Assembly (NCBI RefSeq): GCF_000003815.2
Contig: NC_049983.1
Coordinates: forward strand, 13,956,240 to 14,020,239
Source: Branchiostoma floridae
Taxonomy: Eukaryota; Chordata; Leptocardii; Amphioxiformes; Branchiostomatidae
Length of the DNA: 64,000 nt
Reading direction: 5' to 3'
Shown here: piece after piece, positions 11,711 to 23,400 of the stretch
How positions within the stretch are numbered: position 1 is the stretch's first letter
Layout: each line of letters opens with the position of its first letter
Made by a program: the position numbers and the translations under genes
The notes under the pieces: model-generated
What the model was told of the DNA's origin: nothing
The model's input: the letters and a program-made list of their open reading frames with translations, nothing else
The model's database searches: none

Positions 11711-11952
11711 CTCTTTTGCAGAATTCACTACGCATGTGCAGGTGACAGGAATTTTTTAGTAATATATCAAAGATGAAGGTCCCATAAACGTAACATTATG
11801 CCATTTTGATGGCACCATCAGTTCTGGACAGTGTTGCGCAAATCGAAACAATGGTCAAGACAAGACTGTTTACATCTGACAGGCCTTCACCTTTGACATA
11901 TTACCCAGGATTCCTGTCGCCTGCACATGTGTAGTGAACTCTGCAAAAGAGC
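11711..11952. mobile_element. MITE with long TIRs
   Basis: The left arm begins GCTCTTTTGCAGAATTCAC and the right arm is its near reverse complement, ending CTCTGCAAAAGAGC. Arm similarity extends about 70 bp (through the GTGCAGGTGACAGGAAT block) around a central spacer of about 100 bp. There is no open frame and no obvious target-site duplication. Confidence 0.65.
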
Positions 11953-13012
11953 TTGCCGGTATTCGCACTGGTGTACTGTATTAGTAGTTTTCTTTTCAAG
12001 AAAATCATGACAAGAATATACTCACTCACAGGTGATAATTACTATACAACATGCTGAAGAGACACAACCTGATGTGTGTTACAGGTGACATGGGTAGGTG
12101 TCTCACTTCTAATATTACTACTTAACCCAATGATTACTTTGTGAAACTAAAGCATGTAATCGTATAGTCTATAGAATATCCTTTGAATGTTTGAGTTTGA
12201 AAACAATGAAATGGCAATTATAAAAGTTGCATATTGAAAAGAAACTTATAGTAACCTTTGATGATTATGTTTTCCTGTTCCTTTAATAGGTGTGCTTGTG
12301 CATGTACATTGTATTAGTATTGTCATTAAAGTACAGGAAAAGTAACAGTAGCTTTGGAGGGCAGAAAAAATATGAAGCCATAGAATAGCTTATCCAATGA
12401 CAGTAGTTTTTTAAAAACAAGGTTTATGACAAAACCCTGGACATCAAGAATGATAAATGTCAGCAGTGAGTTATGTATGTTGTCATTGTGCTCGAAACTT
12501 TATGTCTTCAATAGGACTTCATCAGTTCATAAAAAAATTCCTGACCTTATTGGCTTTAATTTTTCATCGGTATTGACCTGCCCTCCAGGCTTTGCTGCTT
12601 TTCCTAACAACCAATGATGGAGTTCGTTGCCAGCAACAGACTAATGGCCATTGAGCCACCTGGTGGTAAGAATACTGCTTTACTTATCTTTCTCATCCAA
12701 TCTGAACATTCTTTCAATTGGGGATATTATAAGGTGTCTCAATGTGAGCACTTTTTCAGAACATATACAATCTGCAAACATCAAGTTTTTTTTGTAAATC
12801 AATTATTGTCCAGAGACTGCTAAATAAACTTGAAGTCACTTTCATTCAAACGGAGCACTCAGAATACTCTATTTCTTTCATATGATATTGTGGATTTCAT
12901 ATTATGTAGGTCAAAGGTCAGAGTTAGAGCTGTACATGTGTATCATCTATATATGAAGTGGGAGGGTATGTATGGTGGACACAATCACTGATGCCTTTAG
13001 TTCTATAAAAAT
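11953..13012. other. Sparse region, only weak exon-like pieces
   Basis: A short frame at 12614-12664 (MMEFVASNRLMAIEPPG, then GTAAGA) and another ending at a GTGAGT donor near 12467 look mildly exon-like. Their reading phases do not join to the candidate exon at 13013, so I do not call them. Confidence 0.3.
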
Positions 13013-13938
13013 ATGGCAAGGGATTTGGCAAACTTAAACAGGACAGAAGATATTCAGGAAGCCATTCGATGGTTGGTGGATCTGAGGGACATAGCAGGAA
13101 CTGCAAGTAGGACACGTTTGAATATCTGTTTATTGATTTTTTTGGATACATGTATTTGTTGCCCCAGAAGCTGGGTAGTTTGTTGTACATGTAATAACAT
13201 TTATGACTTTATCTATGCTAACATCTACTTGTTTTCTTTGTTTGTATGGAACAGAATAGTTAGGCAACATTTTTTGTGTGCTCAGTAACGGTGTTAGCTT
13301 GAAACCATGTCTTATATCTAGATGTTTTCCTGCTACAGTAAGGTCTATAGCAACAAATAAGTGCAATAAAATGGAATGCAATTAAAAGTCAGTCTTCCAA
13401 TGTACTTAACATAATCGTATAATCGTTATTGTCAGTTATGTATAAGGGAATTTCTTCCCATGTAACCTGCAGTGCTATATTTATAAGTACATGTATATGA
13501 AACATTCTACCTACTTCTTCTCTGGTGGTATATTGCAAACAAATATGGTACATTATTTACCACCAACAAGCCGAAGAATCAGAACAAAAGCTAATGTACC
13601 CTGTAATACTGTGTGTTACAGTATTTTGTACAATGCTCCTCCATGTGATAAGTCAAATGTTTTGTCAATACCACAGATTATTACTGTATCATGTTATCAT
13701 CATGCACATAGAGGTCAACTATGTCAAAACTGCTTTAGTATTCTATATCGTACAAATATTCTTTGCATCTGGCTGTAGTAGTGTATTATAGTACTATTAG
13801 TAGACTGTATCACAGTCAGGATCTCTTAATGCATGTGCGTAGATGAAAAGTGTAGTCCAGATTGCTATGGAAACTATGCTGCTGCACCAGAGTGAACATG
13901 TGAGAAATGCTGGCACTCTTCCTGCTGATGTCATGATG
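13013..13938 (+). CDS. Candidate two-exon fragment of an unrecognised gene
   Basis: Exon A (13013-13106) starts at an ATG and encodes MARDLANLNRTEDIQEAIRW followed by LVDLRDIAGTA, ending at a weak GTAGGA donor in phase 1. Exon B (13856-13938) begins after TAG in the matching phase. It encodes a helical, coding-like stretch (IAMETMLLHQSEHVRNAG, then TLPADVMM) and ends at a good GTAAGC donor. Phases agree across the proposed junction. Exon B's acceptor lacks a good pyrimidine tract, and later exons are unclear. I do not recognise the protein. Confidence 0.3.
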
Positions 13939-14945
13939 GTAAGCTGAGTATCGGGATTCTCAAATTAACTAGACTTAATATTTTGATGTCATATTGTTAT
14001 TCTTTGTTTTGATATGATTTTAGGAAGGAGGATAATCTGATATGTAGTAACATGATCTATATAATAGAACCTGTTAATGTTATGGTACATGAATGGAAAA
14101 TTGAACACATTACACATGCATACAGCTGGTTGGGATATACATGTATGTGACTCTTTAAGCCCTGTATTTCCCCAGCCTATTATTATTATTAGTCTTTTCA
14201 TACATAATCTAATAATGTAACAATAATTATTGTATTAGTTTGCACAAATGAGAAGCAGCATCACATTTCTGAAATTATATTATTAATTTTGTATTACATT
14301 TGTCTCACTGTACATGGAATATGCTGAATATGTACCTGTTATTCCTTTACATGCAAAACCTGCACCTTCCAATTCCCCCTTTTTTCAGCCCTGTGATCAT
14401 ATCATCCCCAAAGTAACCAGACCAGTGTTTTCATATATCACCTGGGTCATTTTGTTAGCTGTTGAGTTTAAGTTGCTGAGCTTGCATTAGATAGACAGTG
14501 ATCACAAGCTCAGAATGTGGAAATTTGGTGTCTTTGCCAGCATGAGCTTTTAACAGTGCTGAATCTTCATAAATGAATTGGTAGCACTAGGTTAACTTTT
14601 GTGAAAAAATTCTCAGTTGCTTGCTGCCCTTTCCTTTCTTTTGTAGGGAATGGTAACATTTAGAACTGTATTCTTGTTGTAGGTTAAGAGATCTTTTATT
14701 TTCCTCTATCATTAACTGTGTAATGTTTGTATTAAAGACCTATGCACTAGAACCTTAAGAAAATTGTGACATTCAGGAACCCAGTACCCACCTATTGCAA
14801 ATTTACTCAAGGTCACTAGGGGGCATTGCTCCAAAATACAGTAGTCTGATTTTTGCAGTTTGCCCTAGAGAGCTTGTTGACCTTCATTCTTCCATGGCCC
14901 TTTGGCCTTAGACAAAATGTCAGATCATACTACTGATTTAAACAC
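13939..14945. other. Non-coding, nothing recognised
   Basis: AT-rich, consistent with intron or intergenic DNA. No supported element. Confidence 0.45.
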
Positions 14946-14950
14946 AAGAG

Positions 14951-15106
14951 ATGTTTGCAGCCCTGACTGTATTTCTTGAAGTTCTACTTGTCGGCATCTC
15001 TATTGCTTTTGTCATCCTGAGTTTTCACTGGTATTTCATGGTTGTCTACAAGCTTGATAATGCAGGATGGGCCCGTGCCCCACATGCACAACAGAAGAAT
15101 GGAACA
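14951..15106 (+). CDS. Candidate exon encoding a membrane span
   Basis: The frame begins at the ATG at 14951, or after an in-frame acceptor just before it. It encodes one strongly hydrophobic segment (VFLEVLLVGISIAFVILSF) followed by HWYFMVVYKLDNAGWARAP, and ends at a GTTTGT donor. Codon choice is coding-like. It could belong to the fragmentary gene at 13 kb or to a separate one. Unrecognised. Confidence 0.3.
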
Positions 15107-16000
15107 GGTTTGTTATGGTTTTATTCCTGGATGCATACCAGTATATGATACCTTGGCACTAGCACAATCAAGGTTTTAAAGTTGCTAGCACTCAGATCAA
15201 GTTGCCAGTTAGTTTTTTAGATTTTGCAAATCTAGAGTGATAGACAATATCTTTGCAAATATGGATGGTTGATTGCACATGTACAGGATTGATTGTCAAT
15301 TTGTGTACAATTTTCACTCTAGATCTTTTTTTAGAATGTTTGACCTTAGGTCCAGGGCTATACCATGGATCGGTTTTAAGGGGACAAAATGTTCCAAAAT
15401 TACATAGAGATATGATCTTTAACTGTTTTGTGAACATTTTCTTTTGTCATCCTAAAGTCTTTTGCCACAGAAGTTGATAATATTGTTTCTTTGTAAGGTT
15501 ATAATTCTTTGATGATTACATGATTGCACTGTCCCTCTATGAAAGTGAGACACTACATTGTTTTCAAGCCACAAATGGCTTTACGACTTGATGGACAGGA
15601 TGCTGACCTAATGTTTCTGGGTATGTGTCACTTTACTTTTTGTACAAGTCTATAGAACAAGTTTGTACAAATATACAGTAGCTCATAAAGTCCATGAGCT
15701 TCCTGCACACGGAGCTTTTATTACTATAAATACTGGTTTACATACAATCCAAACTGACATAATTCCATAGTTGTATTAAAAATAGCCGTATGGAGGTTAT
15801 GAGGTCTCCAAACAATTCAACAGCCTATGATCTACAAAAGGGATACTACATGTATATGTAGGCACTACAAATTACATAACATTTAACACATGTGGTGTGT
15901 TATATACCACCATCAGTACCACCATAAACTTTTAAACCTCCTTGATGAAACACAATGTACAATGTTGATATTCCCTGCAGTTGAAATGGTACAGTCCACT
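15107..16000. other. Mostly non-coding
   Basis: One short exon-like frame at 15574-15620 (MALRLDGQDADLMFL, then GTATGT) is too small to call. The rest shows no gene. Confidence 0.35.
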
Positions 16001-16070
16001 TCTCAGCCAATCACAGGCTGTGTTTTGCCAGCTGGCCTTTTAAGAGCATTTTCAAGATGGCTGCCTGACA
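16000..16070 (+). promoter_or_regulatory. CCAAT/YY1 promoter-like patch
   Basis: A CCAAT box in forward orientation (AGCCAATCAC, about 16004) is followed about 50 bp later by CAAGATGGCTGCC (about 16054). That is a YY1-type core often found at transcription starts. The ORF at 16592 lies about 530 bp downstream. The inference is from motif spacing only. Confidence 0.4.
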
Positions 16071-16591
16071 GACATTTTTACTTCGGCTTGCTGAAAATCT
16101 TCTGATATATTTCCCCTGCTTTGCTGGTCCATCATTTATACAACAGGAGTTCACTCTTGGAAGGATAGGAGTTGGAGATAGGAGAGTGTCGACTGCAGTA
16201 CAGCCAGTAGGTACCAGGGACAGAAGAGAAACAGGATCACATCTGCCTGGACACAGCAGTAGCTACCTCCACTTCTAGAAGCTTCTTCCCACCCACCAAG
16301 AAGAAAGCAGTCAAAATCTACAGCCTTTCTGAGTGGATTGTGAACTCACAGCTTGTCCAACTCAGTTCAACTTTATGCATGTTGGTTTAAAGTGTGGCAT
16401 TTATTCCTGGGGCTGGGAATATTGATTTGACCTTGATAAAGTGCCGCACTACATGTTCTGGAGATATTCTCTTCTTAAGTTCTTTTACCTTGTCATTGAA
16501 GATTGTCTCAACTTGACACTGACTTCACGGTAGCACGGAAGTACGGAAGGATAATTTGCAGCTTGTCTTGTTATCATCCTTACACAATCAA

Positions 16592-16814
16592 GATGCTGGA
16601 GAGCCTTTTCCAGTCCACAGTGTGGTACTACATCTCCCTGCTGTCTGTGATCATCCCAGTGGTGTACCTGTTATACCTCTTCACAGCCATAACCTTAGAG
16701 TACACCAACACTCGCATGAACCGCCAGTGGAACCAGTGGAAAAGGATGTTCCCAGAAAAACTTAAGGAAAGCCCGAAGGAAAATTCCTGTGGAGAGTTTG
16801 ACAAGCTAGACTGA
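16592..16814 (+). CDS. Candidate single-pass membrane microprotein, 73 aa
   Basis: ATG at 16592 in a good context (AAGATGC), stop TGA at 16812-16814. The product has a short N-terminus (MLESLFQSTVWYY), one hydrophobic span (ISLLSVIIPVVYLLYLF) and a basic, polar C-tail (MNRQWNQWKRMFPEKLKES). Third positions are strongly C/G-rich compared with the surrounding AT-rich DNA, as expected of real coding sequence. A CCAAT/YY1 patch lies upstream. The architecture resembles small integral membrane proteins (SMIM-type). I cannot assign a family. The longer frame from 16503 is less likely to be the true start. Confidence 0.5.
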
Positions 16815-19800
16815 CAGCTGCTTTTGTGCAATTGAAGAGAGTTTTTACATTATATACTTCCATATGTGTAAATTTGTTCCTACCAGGATGTCAGTATTTT
16901 ATCCGTAACAAGGCAAAACTGCATGTTGTGCTCATTGATATTGAGGCAATTAGAATAATGATTCTACCTTGTTTTGAAGGTTTATCCAAGGATACATAAA
17001 GAAATTTAGATTATACCCTGCATCAAATTAGTATGCCGATTGTTACACATAGAAGCAGGCAAGAATATTGTATAAGGGCATCAAATACATACATTGTATT
17101 GTCCCAGTGACTGTTTGGCATGCTGCCAAACCTCTAGATAGGGGCATGTACAAGATACTAGTAGCCATGTACATGTAGCCATTAAAGGCTCCCATTCCCC
17201 TGTATCTTTACCAACCATGTGGCTCCAGCCCACCTTACCAGAGGATGTACAGGTAGAACGACTAAGACGATTTACGGCATCAATTGGTGACTATGCTAGA
17301 GGTAGGTTCAAGCCTTATCCAGGAACTTTCTGTATTTCTGTTTGATTTGCAGGAAGAAAAATATGCATGCACTTATTTATACTGGAAACTGAAGTCTCTC
17401 CAGGAAACTTGATGATCTTACGGTTGATATTTTTCGTATGTAAATGCATCACTGTGTGTAGATTGGAAAAATAATTACATTCTTATGCACACAAACTGGT
17501 TTCAGGCAAAGTTGCACATCGTTGCTATGTAGAAACTGTCATAAGCTACAGTGTGCTAAGTTGAGAATTCACATGTATTGTGTAGTAAATATTTGTTGCA
17601 AAGGTTGAAGCAATAAACATTATTTCAGAATCTTTCTAGTTACCCATGTTGTTGACTTGGCCTTCTCCCAATATGCAATCTGATCAGGACGTCCAGATTA
17701 GGATACATCTGAGTCTGTCAATCATCCTTGCTGATCATCAGCTGTGCAGAGGGAAGAATTTCAACATTGCTGCCCTTTCCCAGTTGCATCATTTGTTTTT
17801 ATCCTTCTTTAAGTAATACCAAAAATATGCACAAGACATGTTTATTTTCCTAATGTTAATTTTAGTTTTGCTAGATTTTTGTGCAGTAAATTTATACAAG
17901 TAGCATGAAAGATTAGCCTAATTTACTGTAGATTCTAAGTAATATTAGTCTGGTCCCATGCTACATGCCTGTGACATAAGGGATGAAGACCAAATATCGA
18001 GATGAAATATCATACTGACAGTGGCACGGGGCATGCACATGCATACATTTGCATATTGACATCTTTGTTGATGCCCAAGCTAGGTGGTAGGAGCTCCTTG
18101 GTGGTATCAAGGCTAGCAAAGCCTTGTTTACATGGAGAATTTTCTGGAGCAAATCTTTGGGTTCCTCCCTCGTGGTGATCTCTACCTGAGAAGGGGGAGG
18201 GGCTGTGATCTGGACACAGACGTTGGTTGGTACTACATGTATATGTATTATACTTACTAGACATTTATATGCAGAAGTATGTGTATCTGTACATGTATAT
18301 GGCTATTCCACTATCGATACATTTTACACACAGTCAGTTGAATGTACTATTCAAGAGTTAAAAATACATTTAATTCCTTTATTCAAGGAGATCTTGTCTC
18401 ACCAATAGCATTCCTGTAGACAGGTTTTAACCATATCTTTCAAATATGAAAATAAATCATCTGTCTTAATTCATTGTTATATTCTTGGTCAAGGTACTGA
18501 GGACAAGGTCTTTTGAAATAACTTATGATTTTATATTTAGTGCAAGACGAAATTCGTACTTGTTGTGGGTAGTTTTACTTATAAGTTGTGTACAGTATAT
18601 ATTTAGAAACTGACCTTGGCACTGTTTGCCTGGAGATGGTTAGCCAACTGCCATAAAAGTATGTCTTCATCTCTGGTGTAAACATTTGAATAGACGATCA
18701 TGTTTCTTTACACCAGCCAGGGATTTTTTTCTGTTTACTGTTGTGCTGACAAAGTTGACTCATTCTCTCACCCGTTAGCAAAGTCAGGATGACTTTGTTC
18801 TTTCACACATCTTGTTTGGTGCGAGCACTGGCTGTCCCAGGTTTGTATTATATATGCTTGTTTTCTAGATGATCCTAGATCCTAGTTCATTGTTGGTGGA
18901 AATGTTGGGTCTATAGTGTTGAAGTGATATCTACTTGATAACATGCTGAAGTTGGTTGTGGGTGAATAAGCCATCTACCCCCATGTGGAAACTGTTTTTT
19001 CTACTAGGAGTAGACAACAGGATATGTGAAATTTTTATCCATCAACAAATGCTTGATACAATGTAGTTATTTTAGAGGATTCAACCCTTTGGCAGATACT
19101 TAATTCAGTGAATTGTTCCCAGTTTTGTCCATCTGAGAGCAAAACAGTTCATTGATCGACTGGCATTGATGATTCTTTCTTTTTATTAACCATAACCATA
19201 ACAGAAATCGCCCAAGGGTCTGAGGGTGCCTTGGAGCAAGTCAAAAGGTTTTTTTTGCTCAGGGCTCGTGATATGCAGTTTTGACATAAATCAGTAGAGG
19301 GAGCTTCAGAGTAAAGCTGTTCCAAACGCGTTGATATTTTCAAGCAGATATTTGGAAAAAGTGTTGTAACGTTCTTGCTTTCCCATCATCTCTGACAGCC
19401 ATTCACAAATTGTCTTGTTGCACCTCCTTGTGATCATGCCACTTCTGCAAATAGCCATGGGTAATATTTTACAAGCGATGTTTACACTGGGTGTCCGAGT
19501 GCTTTCAGACCTCTTTCAGGGTTGCCGGCGGACTTACTGTGGTACGTGCTCCAGACGATTGGCAATCAATAGCCGTTAGACATGTATCTGTTGATTTTTG
19601 GTGGAATGGCTGCACAAGCTGGCAGCATTAAAGAAAACGTTACGATCTTACATCAAACATCTTTTTTTAGAAGCTTTGAGATCAGGCCAGCTCCATTGAC
19701 CTTAAGAGTCCCGAAGGGGCCAGGGCCGGGACTTTTTTTCAAAGGGACTTTGGTCAGTGTAAGGCTGCAAGCTATCAAAAAGTCATCAAACATTGCATCA

Positions 19801-20425
19801 GCCGCCCGGTGTTTTTCTCTCTTCTTTTCTTTAGAGATAACGTTATAGAAAAGTTATAACCTTGATTATTTTATTATTAAATCATTGTCTGACACGATGA
19901 TTTTGTAAGAAAGGAGTAGTTTTTATTCAACAGCTCAAAAAGTAGTGTTAAACATCAAAATTCCAAAAAAAAGTTACATTTGAAATGTTGTTAAGTTAAG
20001 TAGAATGGTCAAACAAAGTGTATTTCATGGACACATCACGTAAAGTTGTTGCGCCAAGGCACTTTTGGACAGACGATTTGATTACATTTTTAAGGTAACG
20101 TGTTAATAAACTTCCTTACATTACGTTAGTTTTGTTATTACACTACTCTTCCTTTTCGAAGAGGGGGAGTAACTTTGAGAAGTGCGTCCATTCAAGTTGG
20201 GTATTCTGCAGAAAGGGATCAATTTCTGGATCTCGCAACTATCCACTACCCCTTTTGTAAAGTGGACGATGCTCTTTAAGGACGTTGACCTTTGCTCTGT
20301 TACGACATGGAATTTTCCAACATGCGGTGCGGACGGGGGCGCACGGCGTCCGGCTAGACGTCTAGACGTGCGCGAGCTGTCAGAGTGGAAAGTTAGAATA
20401 TAAATATACTGTCCGAATATATTCC
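16815..20425. other. Mostly non-coding region upstream of the ASB gene
   Basis: One exon-like frame at 17209-17291 (MWLQPTLPEDVQVERLRRF...GDYAR, then GTAGGT) may be the first exon of an unknown plus-strand gene. Nothing downstream could be joined to it. The remainder up to the ASB start, including a CpG-richer patch at about 20320-20390 that is probably the ASB promoter, shows no gene or repeat I can define. Confidence 0.35.
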
Positions 20426-23400
20426 ATGACGGCTGTCATCGCTGGAGATATGGGACCAGACCAAGATGTCTGCGATCGGGACACGTCTCCGAAGATGTTA
20501 ACATGTCTCATAGACGCTCCGGATGATTTGTACTTAAAGAAACGAAATCACTTCCGGTGTTATCAAGGTAACAACTTAAGAGTTAGAGTAGAGTAGAGTA
20601 GAGTCTTCGGTTAGGTAGGAGTCTTGCTCCAGTTGAAACCGCTCCTCATTCTGTTCGGTCAGCATAACGTTAAATCTTTATCAAAGCTTAGAAGATAGTC
20701 GTTGTGTTAAATCGTATTGAAGAAGTTGGCGCCAGTTCGGAGGCATTGAAAAACCTGTTTCTTTTTTTCTTGGTGTGCCGGCAACGTTGTACTGTAGTAA
20801 CGTTAGTAGTAACGTTATGTTGATATAACCATTGAAGGACGTTAACGTTATATCTTCATTTCACAGCTACGAAATGTTGCATCATCAAGGATCTTGACCT
20901 TTGACATACTATATACACGCTAACGTTGTATAGTAAACGTGCGTTTTAAGACACTTCGATATGACGATAACCATTAAAATGCGAGGTGAACTGCACTGTC
21001 AACTTGAAATCACTTGCTTTTATTAGCCCCGGTGACTGCATGTTTGTAGGGTTTCTTTGTCTTCCTTGCAGTCATGTACATTAACCCTAAAAACGGCAAA
21101 CGTGAAATACAGTAGGGAAGAGAAACCCGGGTCTGACTAAATACCGCAAACCAGCGCAAACCAGCGCAAACCAGCGCAAACGGGTCTATTATGCAGTATT
21201 CATGGGACAATGGCCTTGTTTAATGCTCTAAATACACTGTCTGTGCAATGAGAGATTAAAAAACACGGCAAATTATAAGTTTTTACCAGTTTTTTTTTAG
21301 TTATTCCGCTTGTTTCAAGTTCGAAAGGATTTCTGGCCGCCATCTTGGATCATCCGTGTTAGGGGTCTAGATGGGGAAATTGTCGTTAACCTTATTTACT
21401 TAGAAAGTACCTTCATGGCTTGGCGCAGGCGCTTTTGACAGCTATAACATGTCAAAAATCCACGGTGGCATGATTCCAATGCCCATCACTCGTCTACGCG
21501 TACGGCTAGCACTCGCTTTCACGGGGGGCTGGAGCCGGGCATGCCGCCGCGGATTTTTGACATTTTTTAGCTAGGGTTGGGGTTGACTCGACACTCGCGC
21601 TTCGCGCTCGGTCTCGCAACCCATAACCCTAGCTAAAAAATGTCAAAAACCGCGGCTACGTCATCAGAGCTATCGCTCTTCATCTCCCTAATTTTGAAGA
21701 TAATCTCATTCACTTTTGACTCAAAAGATAGTGCCAAAGTGCAATTTTCCCATCCAGACCCCTAACACGGAAGATCCAAGATGGCGGCCAGAAATCCCTT
21801 CGAACTTGAAACAAGCGGAATAACTATTAAAAAAAGGGGTAAATACTTATAATTTGCCGTGTTTTTTATTAAATATCGCACAGACAATGTGCTTATAGTG
21901 TATTTAGAGCGTCAAACAAGGCCATTGTCCCATGAATACTGCATAATAGACTCGTTTGCGCTGGTTTGCGCTGGTTTGCACTCGTTTGCGGTGTTTAGGC
22001 ATACCGGAGAAACCCTACAGACAGTCGGCGGCTGCTCTTGTGCTTGGGTCGACCCCATTTGGACTGTAAGGTTTGTCTCCAAGTAGATGTTGGGAGGGAA
22101 TATTGTGACTTATTTTCTGTTTTAAAGGGGCTTGTTTTCTGACCCACAAACTCTATCCACTCGAGTGGTATCAGAAATGCCAACTTTCCCAAATCTAGTT
22201 CATTGAAATGAGGCCCCTGGTGACCTCAAAGTCACACTATACTTTGTCGTGTAATGGGGACATCTAACATTGCACTTTACTATAATAAACCAAAGGTTTT
22301 ATCAGTTATACAAAGCAAGATTTGAAGATCTTCTTTCAAGCTTCTGTGAATATTTAAGGCAAAGAGGTTAACATCCATTGGCATAATACCGGCAGGTTTA
22401 CTGCAATTTCTCAAGCAATACTAATTTGGCAAATGATCAACGCATCATTTTCTCCAGTTACATGTTGCTGTTACAGCTTACCTTTGCCACTTCTACCGTG
22501 TATCTTTTTTTTGTCTCTCTTGTCCTGCTAAAAACATAATATCGTAATTGGAACACACCGCGGAATTGCACGGAGAACGGGCGCGTGGTTGGAAGGGGGT
22601 GCAATAATACTGGCAGAACGAAACTCGGCACAATTAACTGCCGCTATGTAACTTTATACATCCTCTGTTGTTCCTTCCTTTCCTGTTAGTTGCACAAAAC
22701 AAAAATCTGCGTGAGCAGACCGAAAGTCATGAGAAAATGGGCGTGTACTATCAAGAACTTTCATTTAATTTTGGTCCGTCACAACCGTTATGACGTAAAA
22801 CTTTACTGCTGGTGTAGCATTAAAAATGGCGGGAAAATGACGGCGTACGTTCAATTTGACCCATTCAGCCGTAGATCCGGGCGATAATGCAACGGTTCTT
22901 CACACTGTTACACGAGTTGTTGGTCACCAAAAGAAATTCAAGATTGCTGTTGAATCATGCTCATCTTGTGCCGTGAGCACGTGTGATTATTATCTACAAA
23001 TCTTGCGATGAACGTGATAGTGTGTTCGTCCCACGACGAGCTCGCCTGCCCCGAAAATGACCTGAAAACTTTTGGCCTTGTTGTCTTCGAATACACTGTT
23101 ATCGAAGCCTTTTTGAAAATGTGTGAAATACGTGGGTGTCTGAAGTGTGCATACCTCGGAAATTACTGTTGCTGCGCTAGTGGATCACCGAAAATTTATC
23201 GTCTATGTCATTTGCCGGTATAAGTATTACTGCCGGTATTATGCCAATGGATGTTATATATATAAACTCCTTGTTAAAGGTAGTTAAAAATAGACATCTT
23301 AGCTACGGCCGCGTGGCGCGTTGGTACACCCGATCCCTCGATCTCGGAAGTGGACCCTTCCAGCCGAACGCCATATCGAACAAATAGAACCCCCTATTCT

